A stretch of 64,000 nucleotides of DNA from PWQG01 sp040882255 (GTDB taxonomy: Bacteria > Pseudomonadota > Gammaproteobacteria > Pseudomonadales > Pseudohongiellaceae): the NCBI GenBank assembly GCA_040882255.1, contig JBBEBP010000016.1, positions 310,001 through 374,000 on the forward strand, given 5' to 3'. Each line of letters begins with the position of its first letter. The first letter of the stretch is position 1. The notes under the pieces were generated by a model that did no database searches, was not told the origin of the DNA, and saw nothing but the letters and a program-made list of their open reading frames with translations. This document shows, one piece after another, positions 36,563 through 44,774 of the stretch. Both the position numbers and the translations under genes were made by a program.

Positions 36563-37237
36563 ATGAGATTCCTGCTGGCACTGTTCACCTTGCTGCTGGC
36601 ACCTCTGGCCGTGGCACACAACATCGCAGAGGGCGATACGGCGTTCGTACTCGGCCAGGATGGCGCGGCCGTCGTCCCTTTCATCTACCTGGGTGCCAAA
36701 CACATGGTCACCGGGTACGACCACCTGCTGTTCCTGGCCGGCGTCATATTCTTCCTGTACCGCCCGCTGCACGTGGTGCAATACGTCACGCTGTTCGCGG
36801 TCGGGCACAGCCTCACACTGCTGCTGGGAGTACTGGCGGATATACGCATCAATGCCTACCTGGTCGACACACTGATCGGCCTGTCGGTGGTCTACAAGGC
36901 ACTGGAGAACATGGGCGCACTGGAGTCGCTGGGGCGCTTCCGCCCCGACACGCGCATGGCGGTGTTCGCCTTCGGCCTGTGCCATGGGTTCGGGCTCGCC
37001 ACCAGCCTGCAGGAGCTGGCGCTTTCCGCAGACGGGCTGCTGGTCAATCTGCTGAGTTTCAACCTGGGCGTGGAAATCGGCCAACTCCTGGCATTGACCG
37101 CATTACTGCTGGCCTTCAACCTCTGGCGGCTGCATGACAGCTTCCAGCGCCAGGCCTTCACTGCAAATGCAGTCATCATGGCGGGTGGCTTCCTGGCCAT
37201 GGCCTGGCAAATCAGCGCCTGGCTTACTGGCTCGTGA
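36563..37237 (+). CDS. HupE/UreJ family membrane protein
   Basis: This is a 224-aa polytopic membrane protein of the HupE/UreJ_2 group, whose members are thought to import nickel or related metal ions. The signal peptide (residues 1-18, ending AVAH) is followed by HMVTGYDHLLFLAGVIFFLY, the family motif with conserved His/Asp, and later AVGHSLTLLLG and GLCHGFGLATSLQEL. About six transmembrane helices are visible. No hydrogenase or urease genes are nearby, so the metal and user are unknown. It lies between a cytochrome-like gene and the anchor-protein gene on the same strand. Confidence 0.82.
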   Translation: MRFLLALFTLLLAPLAVAHNIAEGDTAFVLGQDGAAVVPFIYLGAKHMVTGYDHLLFLAGVIFFLYRPLHVVQYVTLFAVGHSLTLLLGVLADIRINAYLVDTLIGLSVVYKALENMGALESLGRFRPDTRMAVFAFGLCHGFGLATSLQELALSADGLLVNLLSFNLGVEIGQLLALTALLLAFNLWRLHDSFQRQAFTANAVIMAGGFLAMAWQISAWLTGS

Positions 37238-37279
37238 GCCATCGCTTTCCGACACGGTAGAACACATCGAGGCACGAAA

Positions 37280-37873
37280 ATGAGTACTTCCGCAAACAAA
37301 GAACAGCGACACCGGTCTCCTGCCCGGATCATACGGGCCACGCTGATCGCTGCCGCAGCAGCGGCAATCCTGTTTCTGGCGGTGATCCTGCCGGCGGAGT
37401 TCGGCAGCGACCCACTGGGCACAGGCAATCTGCTGGGCCTTACGGAACTGTCCCGAAGCGGCGAATCGCCGGTGCTGGAACACTATACCGACCACGCCAC
37501 GGATACCGTCGAGTTCGTCCTGGAACCCTTCCAGTCTGTCGAATACAAGTATGTGATGGATGAAGACAATGCCATGGTCTACAGCTGGCAGGCGGATGCC
37601 CCGCTCTACTACGACATGCACGCCGATCCGGGCATGAGCATGGAAGGCTATGATGAGACGTTCGGCCAGGGGGAGAGCGACCACGGCCGCGGTGCCTACG
37701 TGGCACCATTCACGGGCATCCATGGCTGGTTCTGGGAAAACCGCAGCTCCGAGACCATCACCATCCGCCTGCAAAGCGCCGGCTTTTATGTCAGCAGCTC
37801 TGTATTCCGCGATGGCGGCCGCTTCGACCGTGACATCGAGAACGTCTTCGAGACCGGCGGGAGCCCGCAATAA
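37280..37873 (+). CDS. HupE-associated transmembrane anchor protein
   Basis: This 197-aa single-pass protein has a basic cytoplasmic tail (residues 1-20), one transmembrane helix (about 21-41) and the sequence LPAEFGSDPLGTGNLLGLTEL just outside it. The periplasmic domain has FVLEPFQSVEYKYVMDED and the conserved FTGIHGWFWENRSSETITIRL. This arrangement is that of short 'transmembrane anchor' proteins often encoded beside HupE/UreJ genes. No enzymatic residues are evident; I infer an accessory of the HupE transporter. Confidence 0.65.
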   Translation: MSTSANKEQRHRSPARIIRATLIAAAAAAILFLAVILPAEFGSDPLGTGNLLGLTELSRSGESPVLEHYTDHATDTVEFVLEPFQSVEYKYVMDEDNAMVYSWQADAPLYYDMHADPGMSMEGYDETFGQGESDHGRGAYVAPFTGIHGWFWENRSSETITIRLQSAGFYVSSSVFRDGGRFDRDIENVFETGGSPQ

Positions 37874-37914
37874 AAAACGCCTGCCGGACGCTGGACAGCA
37901 TCGGGCAGGCGTTT
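37871..37914 (-). terminator. Rho-independent terminator after the DUF6152 gene
   Basis: An 11-bp stem (37875-37885 with 37904-37914) is followed on the minus strand by a run of six T. It lies between the convergent anchor-protein and DUF6152 genes. On the plus strand only three T follow, so it acts mainly on minus-strand transcripts, though bidirectional use is possible. Confidence 0.8.
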
Positions 37915-37965
37915 CGGGTCAATGCGGCCGTTCCCGGCCGGTGACCGGGTCACGGACTTCATCGT

Positions 37966-38412
37966 TTACGGAGTCGGGTCAGCCCCGTCCTCGGGCGCAC
38001 CGGTACCGGAAGACCCCATGAACAGCTTGCGGCCATCCGGGAAGGTGATGTCACGGCCATTGGCGCGACAGGCCGGCGTACACAGCTGGTCCTTGCTCTG
38101 ATAACCGGTGATCACCAGTTCGGTGCCCATCTGCAGGGAGTCACGGGTGATGCCCCGGCGCAACAGCGTGTTCGGTGTGCCGCCCTCGGCCATCCAGGGC
38201 TGCTCCTCACCGTCTTCCGTGGTGTGCATGATGTGAATCCAGGAGTGCGGATTGATCCACTCCACACGTGTGATCGGACCACGCAGCGCCACCGGAAGGT
38301 CGGCGTCGAATTCAGCGGAAAACGCGTGGTGTGCCGTAGCCGGCTCTTTCGCCGTCATCGCCATCACGCCACCCGCAACAGCGGCGGCAGCGGCAAGCAG
38401 TTTGATTTTCAT
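37966..38412 (-). CDS. DUF6152 family secreted protein
   Basis: This 148-aa exported protein has a signal MKIKLLAAAAAVAGGVMA, followed by HHAFSAEFDADLPVALRG and VTRVEW-like ITRVEWINPHSWIHI, the DUF6152 hallmark. Two cysteines near the C-terminus (CTPAC) and the NGRDITFPDGRKLFMGS segment complete a small beta-sandwich-like protein. Its role is unknown; the conserved His pair at the mature N-terminus could bind metal. GAGGTG lies ahead of the ATG at 38412. The leader just upstream contains a decanucleotide repeat. Confidence 0.78.
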   Translation of the reverse strand: MKIKLLAAAAAVAGGVMAMTAKEPATAHHAFSAEFDADLPVALRGPITRVEWINPHSWIHIMHTTEDGEEQPWMAEGGTPNTLLRRGITRDSLQMGTELVITGYQSKDQLCTPACRANGRDITFPDGRKLFMGSSGTGAPEDGADPTP

Positions 38413-38430
38413 GTGGTTCACCTCTCTCTC

Positions 38431-38475
38431 AATAACTTTCAATAACTTTCAATAACTTTCAATAACTTTCAATAA
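38431..38475. repeat. Decanucleotide tandem repeat (AATAACTTTC, 4.5 copies)
   Basis: Four exact copies of AATAACTTTC (38431-38470) are followed by AATAA. They lie 19 nt upstream of the DUF6152 start (minus strand), in the leader or promoter spacer. The 10-bp period equals about one DNA turn. Copy-number change could alter expression, but this is speculative. Confidence 0.9.
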
Positions 38476-38571
38476 ATCTGAATATCGTCAGTATCATCCG
38501 GCGCGGCTGAACGTCAGCTTAATCCGGCACTGCGTCCCGGCTGGTTGTCACGCCGGATTCGTATACTTCCC

Positions 38572-38577
38572 ATTATA
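38572..38577 (-). promoter_or_regulatory. Candidate -10 for the DUF6152 gene
   Basis: TATAAT is read on the minus strand within the 241-bp gap between the two minus-strand genes. No good -35 lies at 16-18 bp; TTGAAA occurs 25 bp away. Transcription from here would run through the decanucleotide repeat. Confidence 0.35.
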
Positions 38578-38653
38578 ACCGATATGGGACCCGGATCAGG
38601 TCTTTCAACCCGCTTCCGGCTCACTCCGGCGCACCTGCCGGCTTTGTCGTTGA

Positions 38654-39574
38654 TCAGAACGGCAGCCCCATATCCTCGATCGGCTCTCCCTTGCGGAAGC
38701 TGCCGTACATCAGCTCTTCCACGAACTCCACGCACTTGAACTGCGGCAGTTCAAAATTCTCTTCCAGCCGGCGGTACAGGGGCATGCGGATGGTCCAGGG
38801 TTCCTCGTAGATCTCCGGATCCTCGATGGTCGCCTCATACTCGATCACGTTCTCGTCAACCAGCGTATAACGCTCTGTGACCGTCGAGTTGATGGTGCGA
38901 TAGTTACCGGCACGGTCATACCAGGTCTGGTCGTTCAGCCCGGTGACCTCCACCACGAAGGTGTCACCATCCCATTGGCCGTGGGACTGCCCCATCCAGG
39001 AATCAATAGGGGCCGGACCGGGATCCTCCAGATACACATTACGGACAGCGCCCGCGAATGAGTAGGCAATGAAGAACGCACTGTCACTCTGGAAAATCTG
39101 GAAAGGATGCGGCAGATAGGTGGCACGCGGTACGCCCGGCATGTAGCATTTGATCTCCGGGTCACGGCTCAACCAGTTCTCCCGGTTTTCGACCTGTCTT
39201 TCCCGGGCACCCTCCTTGTAGGGGATCTCGCCGCCGACCACAACCCCCTGACTGGCGGGTACGGCGCCCACAGCGCCAAGAGCCACCACCTCCGGCGCCG
39301 GAACGGGCACGAAATCACCCGGTACCAGAGCGTGAGCGGCCTTCGGCGGAGCCGGCTCCAGGTTTACATTGGCATTGGCCATGGCCTGCCAGATGCCGTT
39401 GAAATCCGGTTTACCGTCCGGCGTCCGCGGTATGGAATCCTCCCCCCCCTGCATTTGCGCTGAAGCAGTCTGGGGCGCACTTGCCGTTCCCGCGTCCTCT
39501 TGCGGAGAGCAAGCGACCAGTGCTGCGGTCACCGTCGCGGAAAGCAGTGCGATTTTTCCTGAAATTCCTGGCAT
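38654..39574 (-). CDS. Lipoprotein of unknown function (TPDGKPDFNGIW family)
   Basis: This 306-aa exported protein has a signal MPGISGKIALLSATVTAA with lipobox LVAC (Cys22). After a low-complexity linker it has RTPDGKPDFNGIWQAM (about residues 49-64), then HGQWDGDTFVVEVTGLNDQTW and DPEIYEEPWTIRMPLYRR. These parallel the 330-aa protein at 34910-35902, so the two are paralogues bracketing the HupE and DUF6152 genes. No known catalytic motif is recognised. The GGGGGAGG ribosome-binding site is strong. Confidence 0.7.
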   Translation of the reverse strand: MPGISGKIALLSATVTAALVACSPQEDAGTASAPQTASAQMQGGEDSIPRTPDGKPDFNGIWQAMANANVNLEPAPPKAAHALVPGDFVPVPAPEVVALGAVGAVPASQGVVVGGEIPYKEGARERQVENRENWLSRDPEIKCYMPGVPRATYLPHPFQIFQSDSAFFIAYSFAGAVRNVYLEDPGPAPIDSWMGQSHGQWDGDTFVVEVTGLNDQTWYDRAGNYRTINSTVTERYTLVDENVIEYEATIEDPEIYEEPWTIRMPLYRRLEENFELPQFKCVEFVEELMYGSFRKGEPIEDMGLPF

Positions 39575-39603
39575 TGTTATTATCCTCCCCCATTCGACCG
39601 AAC

Positions 39604-39633
39604 GATATAAACATTATGCCCAAAACCTGTCAA
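39604..39633 (-). promoter_or_regulatory. Candidate promoter for the 306-aa lipoprotein gene
   Basis: On the minus strand, a perfect TTGACA (39633-39628) and TATATC (39609-39604) are separated by 18 bp, about 30 nt before the start codon. Confidence 0.5.
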
Positions 39634-39713
39634 GACGGACAGTGAGCGGCAATCCGGCAATGGCGCATCCTTCCCCCTGGCCAGACGCGGATACCACAGA
39701 GGACCCGCCGGCC

Positions 39714-40379
39714 TCAGCCTGGCGGATCCACGACAGCCGCCGTGGATCCGTTGCTCCGGAACCAGCCGGCGATACTGTACCGGTCGCGTACCGCCGGCAG
39801 CACTTCGTGGGGAACACAGTCGCTGAGGAACACTGCCAGCCGGCCGGCTGCGGGGATGACGCGCTGAATGACGACCGCTTCACTCCGGTCATGCATCACC
39901 AGCTGACCACCGTCGTCTTCTTCCCAGCCCCGGTTCAGATACAACACCACGGAAATCACCCGGCAGGAAGGTGAAACCAGCGGTTGGTCACGAAAGGCAT
40001 CCAGATGCCTCCGGTAAAAATCCCCGGGACCATAGTGAGCGAAATGACTCTCGAAGGAAAAAAGCCCCAGCAGCAGACGACGATTCAACGCCACACGGAG
40101 CGACTCGGCCCACTCCAGCCAGGCCTGCTCCACTTCACTTTCTCCCGTAATCCACCGGATACGATCACGCCGCACACTGCGATCCAACGCAAGATCCGTT
40201 TCCCTGCCAATCCCGGCAGGTCTCATGGATTCGCGGCGCAAGGTAACGGCCCGCTCTATGAGGGAGTCCAGCAACGAAAGCGGCAGGGCGCCGTCCATCA
40301 CACACCAGTCCTGTTGCCGCAGCCTGTCGGCGACCCGGTCCACCAGCGGCGTGTCCACTTGCACGGCGCTCACTGACAA
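39714..40379 (-). CDS. 2OG-Fe(II) oxygenase
   Basis: This protein of about 221 aa belongs to the 2-oxoglutarate/Fe(II)-dependent dioxygenase superfamily (prolyl-4-hydroxylase-like fold). The iron ligands are His125 and Asp127 (HLDAF) and His191 (PHEVLP), and Arg200 in DRYSIAGWF should bind 2-oxoglutarate. YGPGDFYRRHLDAF and ISVVLYLNRGWEEDDGGQL are typical flanking motifs. The substrate is not predictable. The start is uncertain: the longest frame uses TTG at 40379, while GTG at 40373 is spaced behind GGCGG. It is 15 nt downstream of the MAPEG gene and probably cotranscribed. Confidence 0.8.
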   Translation of the reverse strand: MSVSAVQVDTPLVDRVADRLRQQDWCVMDGALPLSLLDSLIERAVTLRRESMRPAGIGRETDLALDRSVRRDRIRWITGESEVEQAWLEWAESLRVALNRRLLLGLFSFESHFAHYGPGDFYRRHLDAFRDQPLVSPSCRVISVVLYLNRGWEEDDGGQLVMHDRSEAVVIQRVIPAAGRLAVFLSDCVPHEVLPAVRDRYSIAGWFRSNGSTAAVVDPPG

Positions 40380-40394
40380 TACCGCCGGCGTGGA

Positions 40395-40787
40395 CTAGCG
40401 CAAACCAAAGGCAAGCATTCCCGCCGCCACACCGCCACCGATCAACAGTACCACGGTGGGTAGCAGCGTCAGCAGAAAACCGGGGCCCCGGCTGGCCGGA
40501 TCTTTCACATAGGCCCGCAGATATAACTGACGGCCAAGCAGATATACGACGCCGATGCCGGCCCCGACCGACGCGCTGGCGTACGTCGCGAAAATCAGCA
40601 ACGCCGGCAGAAACAGAATCAGGCTTTCCAGGGTATTCTGATGCACACGGTAATAGCGCTCGAACACCGGATGCCCGGAAATCGCCGGCGCCTTCACCTC
40701 ATAACGGCCGCGTGCCCGCCCCACCAGCATGCCGAATGCCAGATACTGCAACAGCGCCAGAACCACAATGATTGCCACCCATTCCAT
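40395..40787 (-). CDS. MAPEG family membrane protein
   Basis: This 130-aa protein has four transmembrane helices. The motif VFERYYRVHQNTLESLILFLPALLI places the conserved Arg-x-x-x-Asn-x-x-Glu of MAPEG proteins (membrane-associated eicosanoid and glutathione metabolism family). YLLGRQLYLRAYVKDPASRGPGF is the following conserved loop. Bacterial members are mostly uncharacterised; a glutathione-dependent activity is possible. GAGGAG precedes the ATG. It is divergent from xseB. Confidence 0.85.
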   Translation of the reverse strand: MEWVAIIVVLALLQYLAFGMLVGRARGRYEVKAPAISGHPVFERYYRVHQNTLESLILFLPALLIFATYASASVGAGIGVVYLLGRQLYLRAYVKDPASRGPGFLLTLLPTVVLLIGGGVAAGMLAFGLR

Positions 40788-40938
40788 GATCGGTCTCCTC
40801 TGCTGGAATTGACGGGAGCATACTCCCGGCGTGTGACGCGGTCAATCGGCGGACACCGACACCGGAGAAGCTCGGGGAGAACGTGCGCCCAGGACGAATG
40901 ACCGGGCATGACACTGGTTTGACAGACCGGCGCGCGCG

Positions 40939-40967
40939 TTGCTATTGAGCGCCGTACAACCGATAAT
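40939..40967 (+). promoter_or_regulatory. Candidate promoter for xseB-ispA-dxs
   Basis: TTGCTA (40939-40944) and GATAAT (40962-40967) are separated by 17 bp and lie 46 nt before xseB. A perfect TTGACA at 40919-40924 is also present but has only a poor -10 at matching distance. Confidence 0.45.
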
Positions 40968-41013
40968 CCGCAGCCTGTGCGGACAGCGATCATCCCGGCG
41001 GGAGAGAGACGGT

Positions 41014-41244
41014 ATGGACAGGAAAGAAAACGAAACGACCCCGGACTTCGAGGCGTCCCTGGAGCAGCTCGAGACTCTGGTCAACGCCATGGAGGACGGC
41101 GAACTGAGCCTGGAAGAATCCCTGGAAGCCTTCGAGAAAGGCATCCGGCTCACCCGTGAATGCCAGCAGGCCCTGCAGAAAGCCGAACAGAAGGTGCAGT
41201 ACCTGCTGGGTGAAGAGGAAACACCCCGCGACGATGAGCAATGA
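41014..41244 (+). CDS. xseB: Exodeoxyribonuclease VII small subunit
   Basis: This 76-aa helical protein, with XseA (not in this window), forms exonuclease VII, which degrades single-stranded DNA. DFEASLEQLETLVNAMEDGELSLEESLEAF is the family core. GGGAGA precedes the ATG at 41014, and the upstream extension of the frame is non-homologous. It overlaps ispA by 11 nt in the conserved xseB-ispA-dxs order. Confidence 0.95.
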   Translation: MDRKENETTPDFEASLEQLETLVNAMEDGELSLEESLEAFEKGIRLTRECQQALQKAEQKVQYLLGEEETPRDDEQ

Positions 41245-42133
41245 AGATACCCTCCTGCAGACCTTCCTGCAGGACTGCAGGGCACGATGCGCCGACGCAC
41301 TGGAACAACACCTGCAGACACAGAAACCACTGGCACCCCGGCTCAATGAAGCCATGGCCTACGCCACGTTGCAGGGCGGCAAGCGCCTGCGGCCGGCGCT
41401 GGTCTATGCCAGCGCCATGGCCACGGGCGAGCCGGGTGAGCTGAGTGATCGCGCCGCCTGCGCGGTGGAGCTGGTCCACTGCTATTCCCTGGCCCACGAT
41501 GACCTGCCGGCCATGGACGACGACGATCTGCGCCGGGGCCGTCCTACAGTGCACCGCGCATACGACGAGGCGACGGCCGTTCTGGCGGGAGATGCACTGC
41601 AGAGCCTGGCGTTCCTGCTTCTGAGCACCGACGACGATGACCGGGCCGCACAACGGCTGCAGATGATTCACGTGCTGGCCCGGGCCAGCGGCTCTGAAGG
41701 CATGGCGGGTGGCCAGAGCCTGGACATTGACGCGGCGGAACAAGCCCTGTCCGTGCAAGAACTGGAAACCATGCACCGGCTGAAGACCGGTGCGTTGATC
41801 GAGGCCAGCGTAATGATGGGCGCGCTCAGCACCGGACTGGAAGACACCGGGCGCAAAGAAGCCCTGCAACACTATGCGTCCTGTATCGGGCTGGCCTTCC
41901 AGGTACAGGACGATATTCTGGATGTCACTGGCGACACCGGCACACTGGGCAAGACCGGCGGCGCCGACGCCGTCCGCGGCAAGCCCACCTATACCAGTCT
42001 GCTGGGGCTGGAGGGGGCATGCGACAAGGCCACGGCGTTGACGCGGGAAGCCGTCGAGGCACTGCAGCACTTCGATGAACGGGCTGACATGCTGCGCCGG
42101 ATTGCCCGCTACATCACCCATCGTGTTCATTGA
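41234..42133 (+). CDS. ispA: Farnesyl diphosphate synthase (polyprenyl synthetase)
   Basis: This 299-aa trans-prenyltransferase condenses IPP with DMAPP and GPP to give farnesyl diphosphate. The first aspartate-rich motif is in AHDDLPAMDDDDLRRGRPTVH and the second is DDILD in QVQDDILDVTGD. GGKRLRPALVY binds IPP. The ATG at 41234 lies inside the end of xseB; the longer upstream frame reads as out-of-frame xseB. dxs follows 93 nt later. Confidence 0.95.
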   Translation: MSNEDTLLQTFLQDCRARCADALEQHLQTQKPLAPRLNEAMAYATLQGGKRLRPALVYASAMATGEPGELSDRAACAVELVHCYSLAHDDLPAMDDDDLRRGRPTVHRAYDEATAVLAGDALQSLAFLLLSTDDDDRAAQRLQMIHVLARASGSEGMAGGQSLDIDAAEQALSVQELETMHRLKTGALIEASVMMGALSTGLEDTGRKEALQHYASCIGLAFQVQDDILDVTGDTGTLGKTGGADAVRGKPTYTSLLGLEGACDKATALTREAVEALQHFDERADMLRRIARYITHRVH

Positions 42134-42226
42134 CGTGATCATGATGGTAGATTACCGTAATCGATTACCCCCAACTCCTGTTCCACCCGTGGGAGCGGAC
42201 CGGAACGACCCGTTGCGAGCCTGACG

Positions 42227-44128
42227 ATGCTGGAAGAAATACCACTCACACGACCGCAAACACCGCTGCTGGACCAGATCGACAAGCCGCGTGATCTGAG
42301 GCGGCTGGATCAGGAGCAGCTGGACACGCTTGCCGAAGAGCTGCGCCGCTTCCTGCTGTATTCCGTGGGCCAGACCGGAGGGCATTTCGGTGCAGGTCTG
42401 GGGGTGGTCGAGCTGACCATTGCGTTGCATTATGTATTCGACACGCCTGATGACCGCCTCGTCTGGGATGTCGGACACCAGAGCTATCCGCACAAGATTC
42501 TGACCGGGCGCCGGGAACGCATGCTCACCATGCGCCAGGCCGGCGGTCTGGCCGCCTTTCCCAGCAGAACGGAAAGTGACTACGACTGCTTCGGCGTCGG
42601 TCACTCCAGCACATCCATCAGCGCCGCTCTCGGCATGATGGTGGCCGCCCGTAACCAGGACAACAACCGGTACAGCATCGCGGTGATTGGTGACGGCGCG
42701 ATGACGGCCGGCATGGCCTTCGAGGCGCTCAACCATGCCGGCCACCTGGACGATAATCTGCTGGTCATCCTCAACGACAACAATATGTCCATCTCACACA
42801 ATGTCGGCGGTCTCTCCAGCTATTTCGCCAGGATCTGGGCCAGCAAACCGTACAATTTCCTGCGCAGCGGCAGCAAACGTATGCTGTCTCATATTCCCCC
42901 GGCATTGAAAGCCGCACACCGTGCGGAAGAATACATGAAGGGAATGGTCTCTCCCGGTACGCTGTTCGAGGAAATCGGTTTCAATTACATCGGCCTGATC
43001 GACGGACACGATACCCATGGGCTGATTGACGTACTGAGAAACATCAGGACCCTGCGCGGCCCACAGCTGCTGCATATCGTGACCCGCAAGGGCAAGGGCT
43101 ACAAGCCGGCCGAGGACGACCCCTTCGGCATGCATGCCCTCACCAAAATCGAGCCCAAGGCCGAAGCGCCGAAAGAGCCCAGGCCCTCCACTCCCTCTTA
43201 CTCGGCTGTCTTCGGCCAATGGCTGTGCGACATGGCCGAGCAGGATCCACTGGTGGTGGGCATCACGCCGGCAATGAGCGCCGGCTCCGGAATGGACACC
43301 TTCGCCGAGCGCTTCCCGGACCGCTTCCACGACGTGGCCATCGCCGAACAGCATGCCGTCACCTTCGCGGCCGGGCTGGCCTGTGACGGCATGAAACCGG
43401 TTGTCGCCATCTATTCAACGTTCCTGCAGCGCGCCTATGATCAGTTCATCCATGACGTCGCACTGCAGAACCTGGACGTGCTGTTCGCCATCGACCGGGC
43501 AGGCCTGGTGGGCGAGGATGGCCCGACGCATGCAGGAAGCTTTGATCTGACTTTCATGCGCTGCGTCCCCAATCTGATCATCATGGCACCCAGCGATGAG
43601 AATGAGACCCGGCAGCTGCTGTACACCGGTTACCGGCACAAGGGCCCCGCCGCTGTGCGCTACCCACGGGGAAAAGGGTCTGGAGCTGTCCTATCGCAGC
43701 GTATGGAATCCCTGCCGATCGGCAAGGGAACGGTGCGCCGAAAAGGCAATGGCATCGCCATTCTCGCATTCGGCAGCATGGTACACCCGGCACTGGAAGT
43801 GGCCGAGTCACTGGACTGCAGCGTGGCCGACATGCGCTTCGTCAAGCCACTGGACACGGAGCTGATCCGTCAACTGGCGGAGCGGCATGAAATACTGGTT
43901 ACCGTGGAAGAGAATGTGGTGGCCGGAGGAGCCGGCTCGGCAGTCAACGAGTACCTGATGGCCGAGAACTACCGCATACCGGTATTGAACCTTGGCCTTC
44001 CGGACCACTTCATCGAACACGGCAAACCGGACGCCATGCGCGCGGGCGCCGGCCTTGATGCCGACGGTATTGCCGCGGCCATCCGTGATCGCCTGAAGAA
44101 ATCCGGCATCCAGTCCCGCGCCGTATGA
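42227..44128 (+). CDS. dxs: 1-deoxy-D-xylulose-5-phosphate synthase
   Basis: This 633-aa thiamine-diphosphate enzyme condenses pyruvate and glyceraldehyde-3-phosphate, the entry step of the MEP pathway. Features: WDVGHQSYPHKILTGRR, the ThDP/Mg motif GDGAMTAGMAFEALN...NDNNMSIS, the transketolase glutamate in AEQHAVTFAAGLA, and FDRAGLVGEDGPTH-like IDRAGLVGEDGPTHAGSFD. The three transketolase-like domains are complete. The stop codon lies inside the first unit of a 16-bp tandem repeat. Confidence 0.97.
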   Translation: MLEEIPLTRPQTPLLDQIDKPRDLRRLDQEQLDTLAEELRRFLLYSVGQTGGHFGAGLGVVELTIALHYVFDTPDDRLVWDVGHQSYPHKILTGRRERMLTMRQAGGLAAFPSRTESDYDCFGVGHSSTSISAALGMMVAARNQDNNRYSIAVIGDGAMTAGMAFEALNHAGHLDDNLLVILNDNNMSISHNVGGLSSYFARIWASKPYNFLRSGSKRMLSHIPPALKAAHRAEEYMKGMVSPGTLFEEIGFNYIGLIDGHDTHGLIDVLRNIRTLRGPQLLHIVTRKGKGYKPAEDDPFGMHALTKIEPKAEAPKEPRPSTPSYSAVFGQWLCDMAEQDPLVVGITPAMSAGSGMDTFAERFPDRFHDVAIAEQHAVTFAAGLACDGMKPVVAIYSTFLQRAYDQFIHDVALQNLDVLFAIDRAGLVGEDGPTHAGSFDLTFMRCVPNLIIMAPSDENETRQLLYTGYRHKGPAAVRYPRGKGSGAVLSQRMESLPIGKGTVRRKGNGIAILAFGSMVHPALEVAESLDCSVADMRFVKPLDTELIRQLAERHEILVTVEENVVAGGAGSAVNEYLMAENYRIPVLNLGLPDHFIEHGKPDAMRAGAGLDADGIAAAIRDRLKKSGIQSRAV

Positions 44129-44162
44129 CCCCCGCGCCGTATGACCCCCGCGCCGCCTGACC
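44115..44162. repeat. 16-bp tandem repeat, three copies, spanning the dxs stop
   Basis: CCCGCGCCGTATGACC occurs at 44115-44130 and 44131-44146, with a third copy differing at two positions at 44147-44162. The dxs TGA is within the first unit, so the later copies are untranslated and separate dxs from the cobO ribosome-binding site. Confidence 0.95.
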
Positions 44163-44174
44163 AGAGGAGTTCCA

Positions 44175-44774
44175 ATGAGCGACCGCAACACCCGGCACCG
44201 CGAAGCCATGAAGCGCAAGAAAGCCCATGTCGACGCCCGCATCGCTGCCGCCACTGTCGACAAGGGACTGGTCGTGGTACTGACCGGAAACGGAAAAGGC
44301 AAGAGCTCATCGGCCTTCGGCATGCTGGCCCGCAGCGTGGGTCACGGCCTCAGATGCGGCGTGGTCCAGTTCATCAAGGGTCAGTGGGAGTGTGGCGAGC
44401 AGATGCTGTTCCGCGATCATCCGCTGGTGGACTTCCACGTCATGAGCACCGGATTTACCTGGGAAACCCAGGACCGCGAAGCCGATATCGCAGCCGCCCG
44501 GCAGACCTGGGAAAGCGCCGAAGCCCTGCTGTCCGACCCCGCATTCCAGTTCGTGCTGCTGGATGAGTTGACGTACATGTTGACCTACGGTTACCTGGAC
44601 AGCGACCGGGTACTGGAAGCCATACGGAACCGCCCTGCCGGACAGCACGTCGTCATCACCGGCCGCAGCGCCAACAAGGAACTGACCGGACTGGCCGATA
44701 CGGTCAGCGAGGTCCAGGATATCAAACATGCATTCAATAATGGCATCCGTGTACAGAAAGGCGTTGACTACTGA
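44175..44774 (+). CDS. cobO: Cob(I)yrinic acid a,c-diamide adenosyltransferase (CobO/BtuR)
   Basis: This 199-aa P-loop enzyme transfers the adenosyl group of ATP to the cobalt of corrinoids, making adenosylcobalamin precursors. The P-loop is TGNGKGKSSSAFG (residues 37-49). The family motifs VVQFIKGQWECGE, LLDELTYML and HVVITGRSANKELTGLAD all match CobA/CobO/BtuR. GAGGAG lies ahead of the ATG. The next gene, a cobalamin-binding protein, overlaps it, suggesting corrinoid salvage rather than de novo synthesis; no other cob genes are visible. Confidence 0.93.
   Translation: MSDRNTRHREAMKRKKAHVDARIAAATVDKGLVVVLTGNGKGKSSSAFGMLARSVGHGLRCGVVQFIKGQWECGEQMLFRDHPLVDFHVMSTGFTWETQDREADIAAARQTWESAEALLSDPAFQFVLLDELTYMLTYGYLDSDRVLEAIRNRPAGQHVVITGRSANKELTGLADTVSEVQDIKHAFNNGIRVQKGVDY

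Noticed and set aside
37103..37870. A 255-codon minus-strand frame
   Set aside because: It is antisense to hupE and the anchor-protein gene, with no motif or ribosome-binding site supporting it.
38431..38475. Possible CRISPR-like array
   Set aside because: The units are 10 bp with no spacers and no cas genes; this is a simple tandem repeat.
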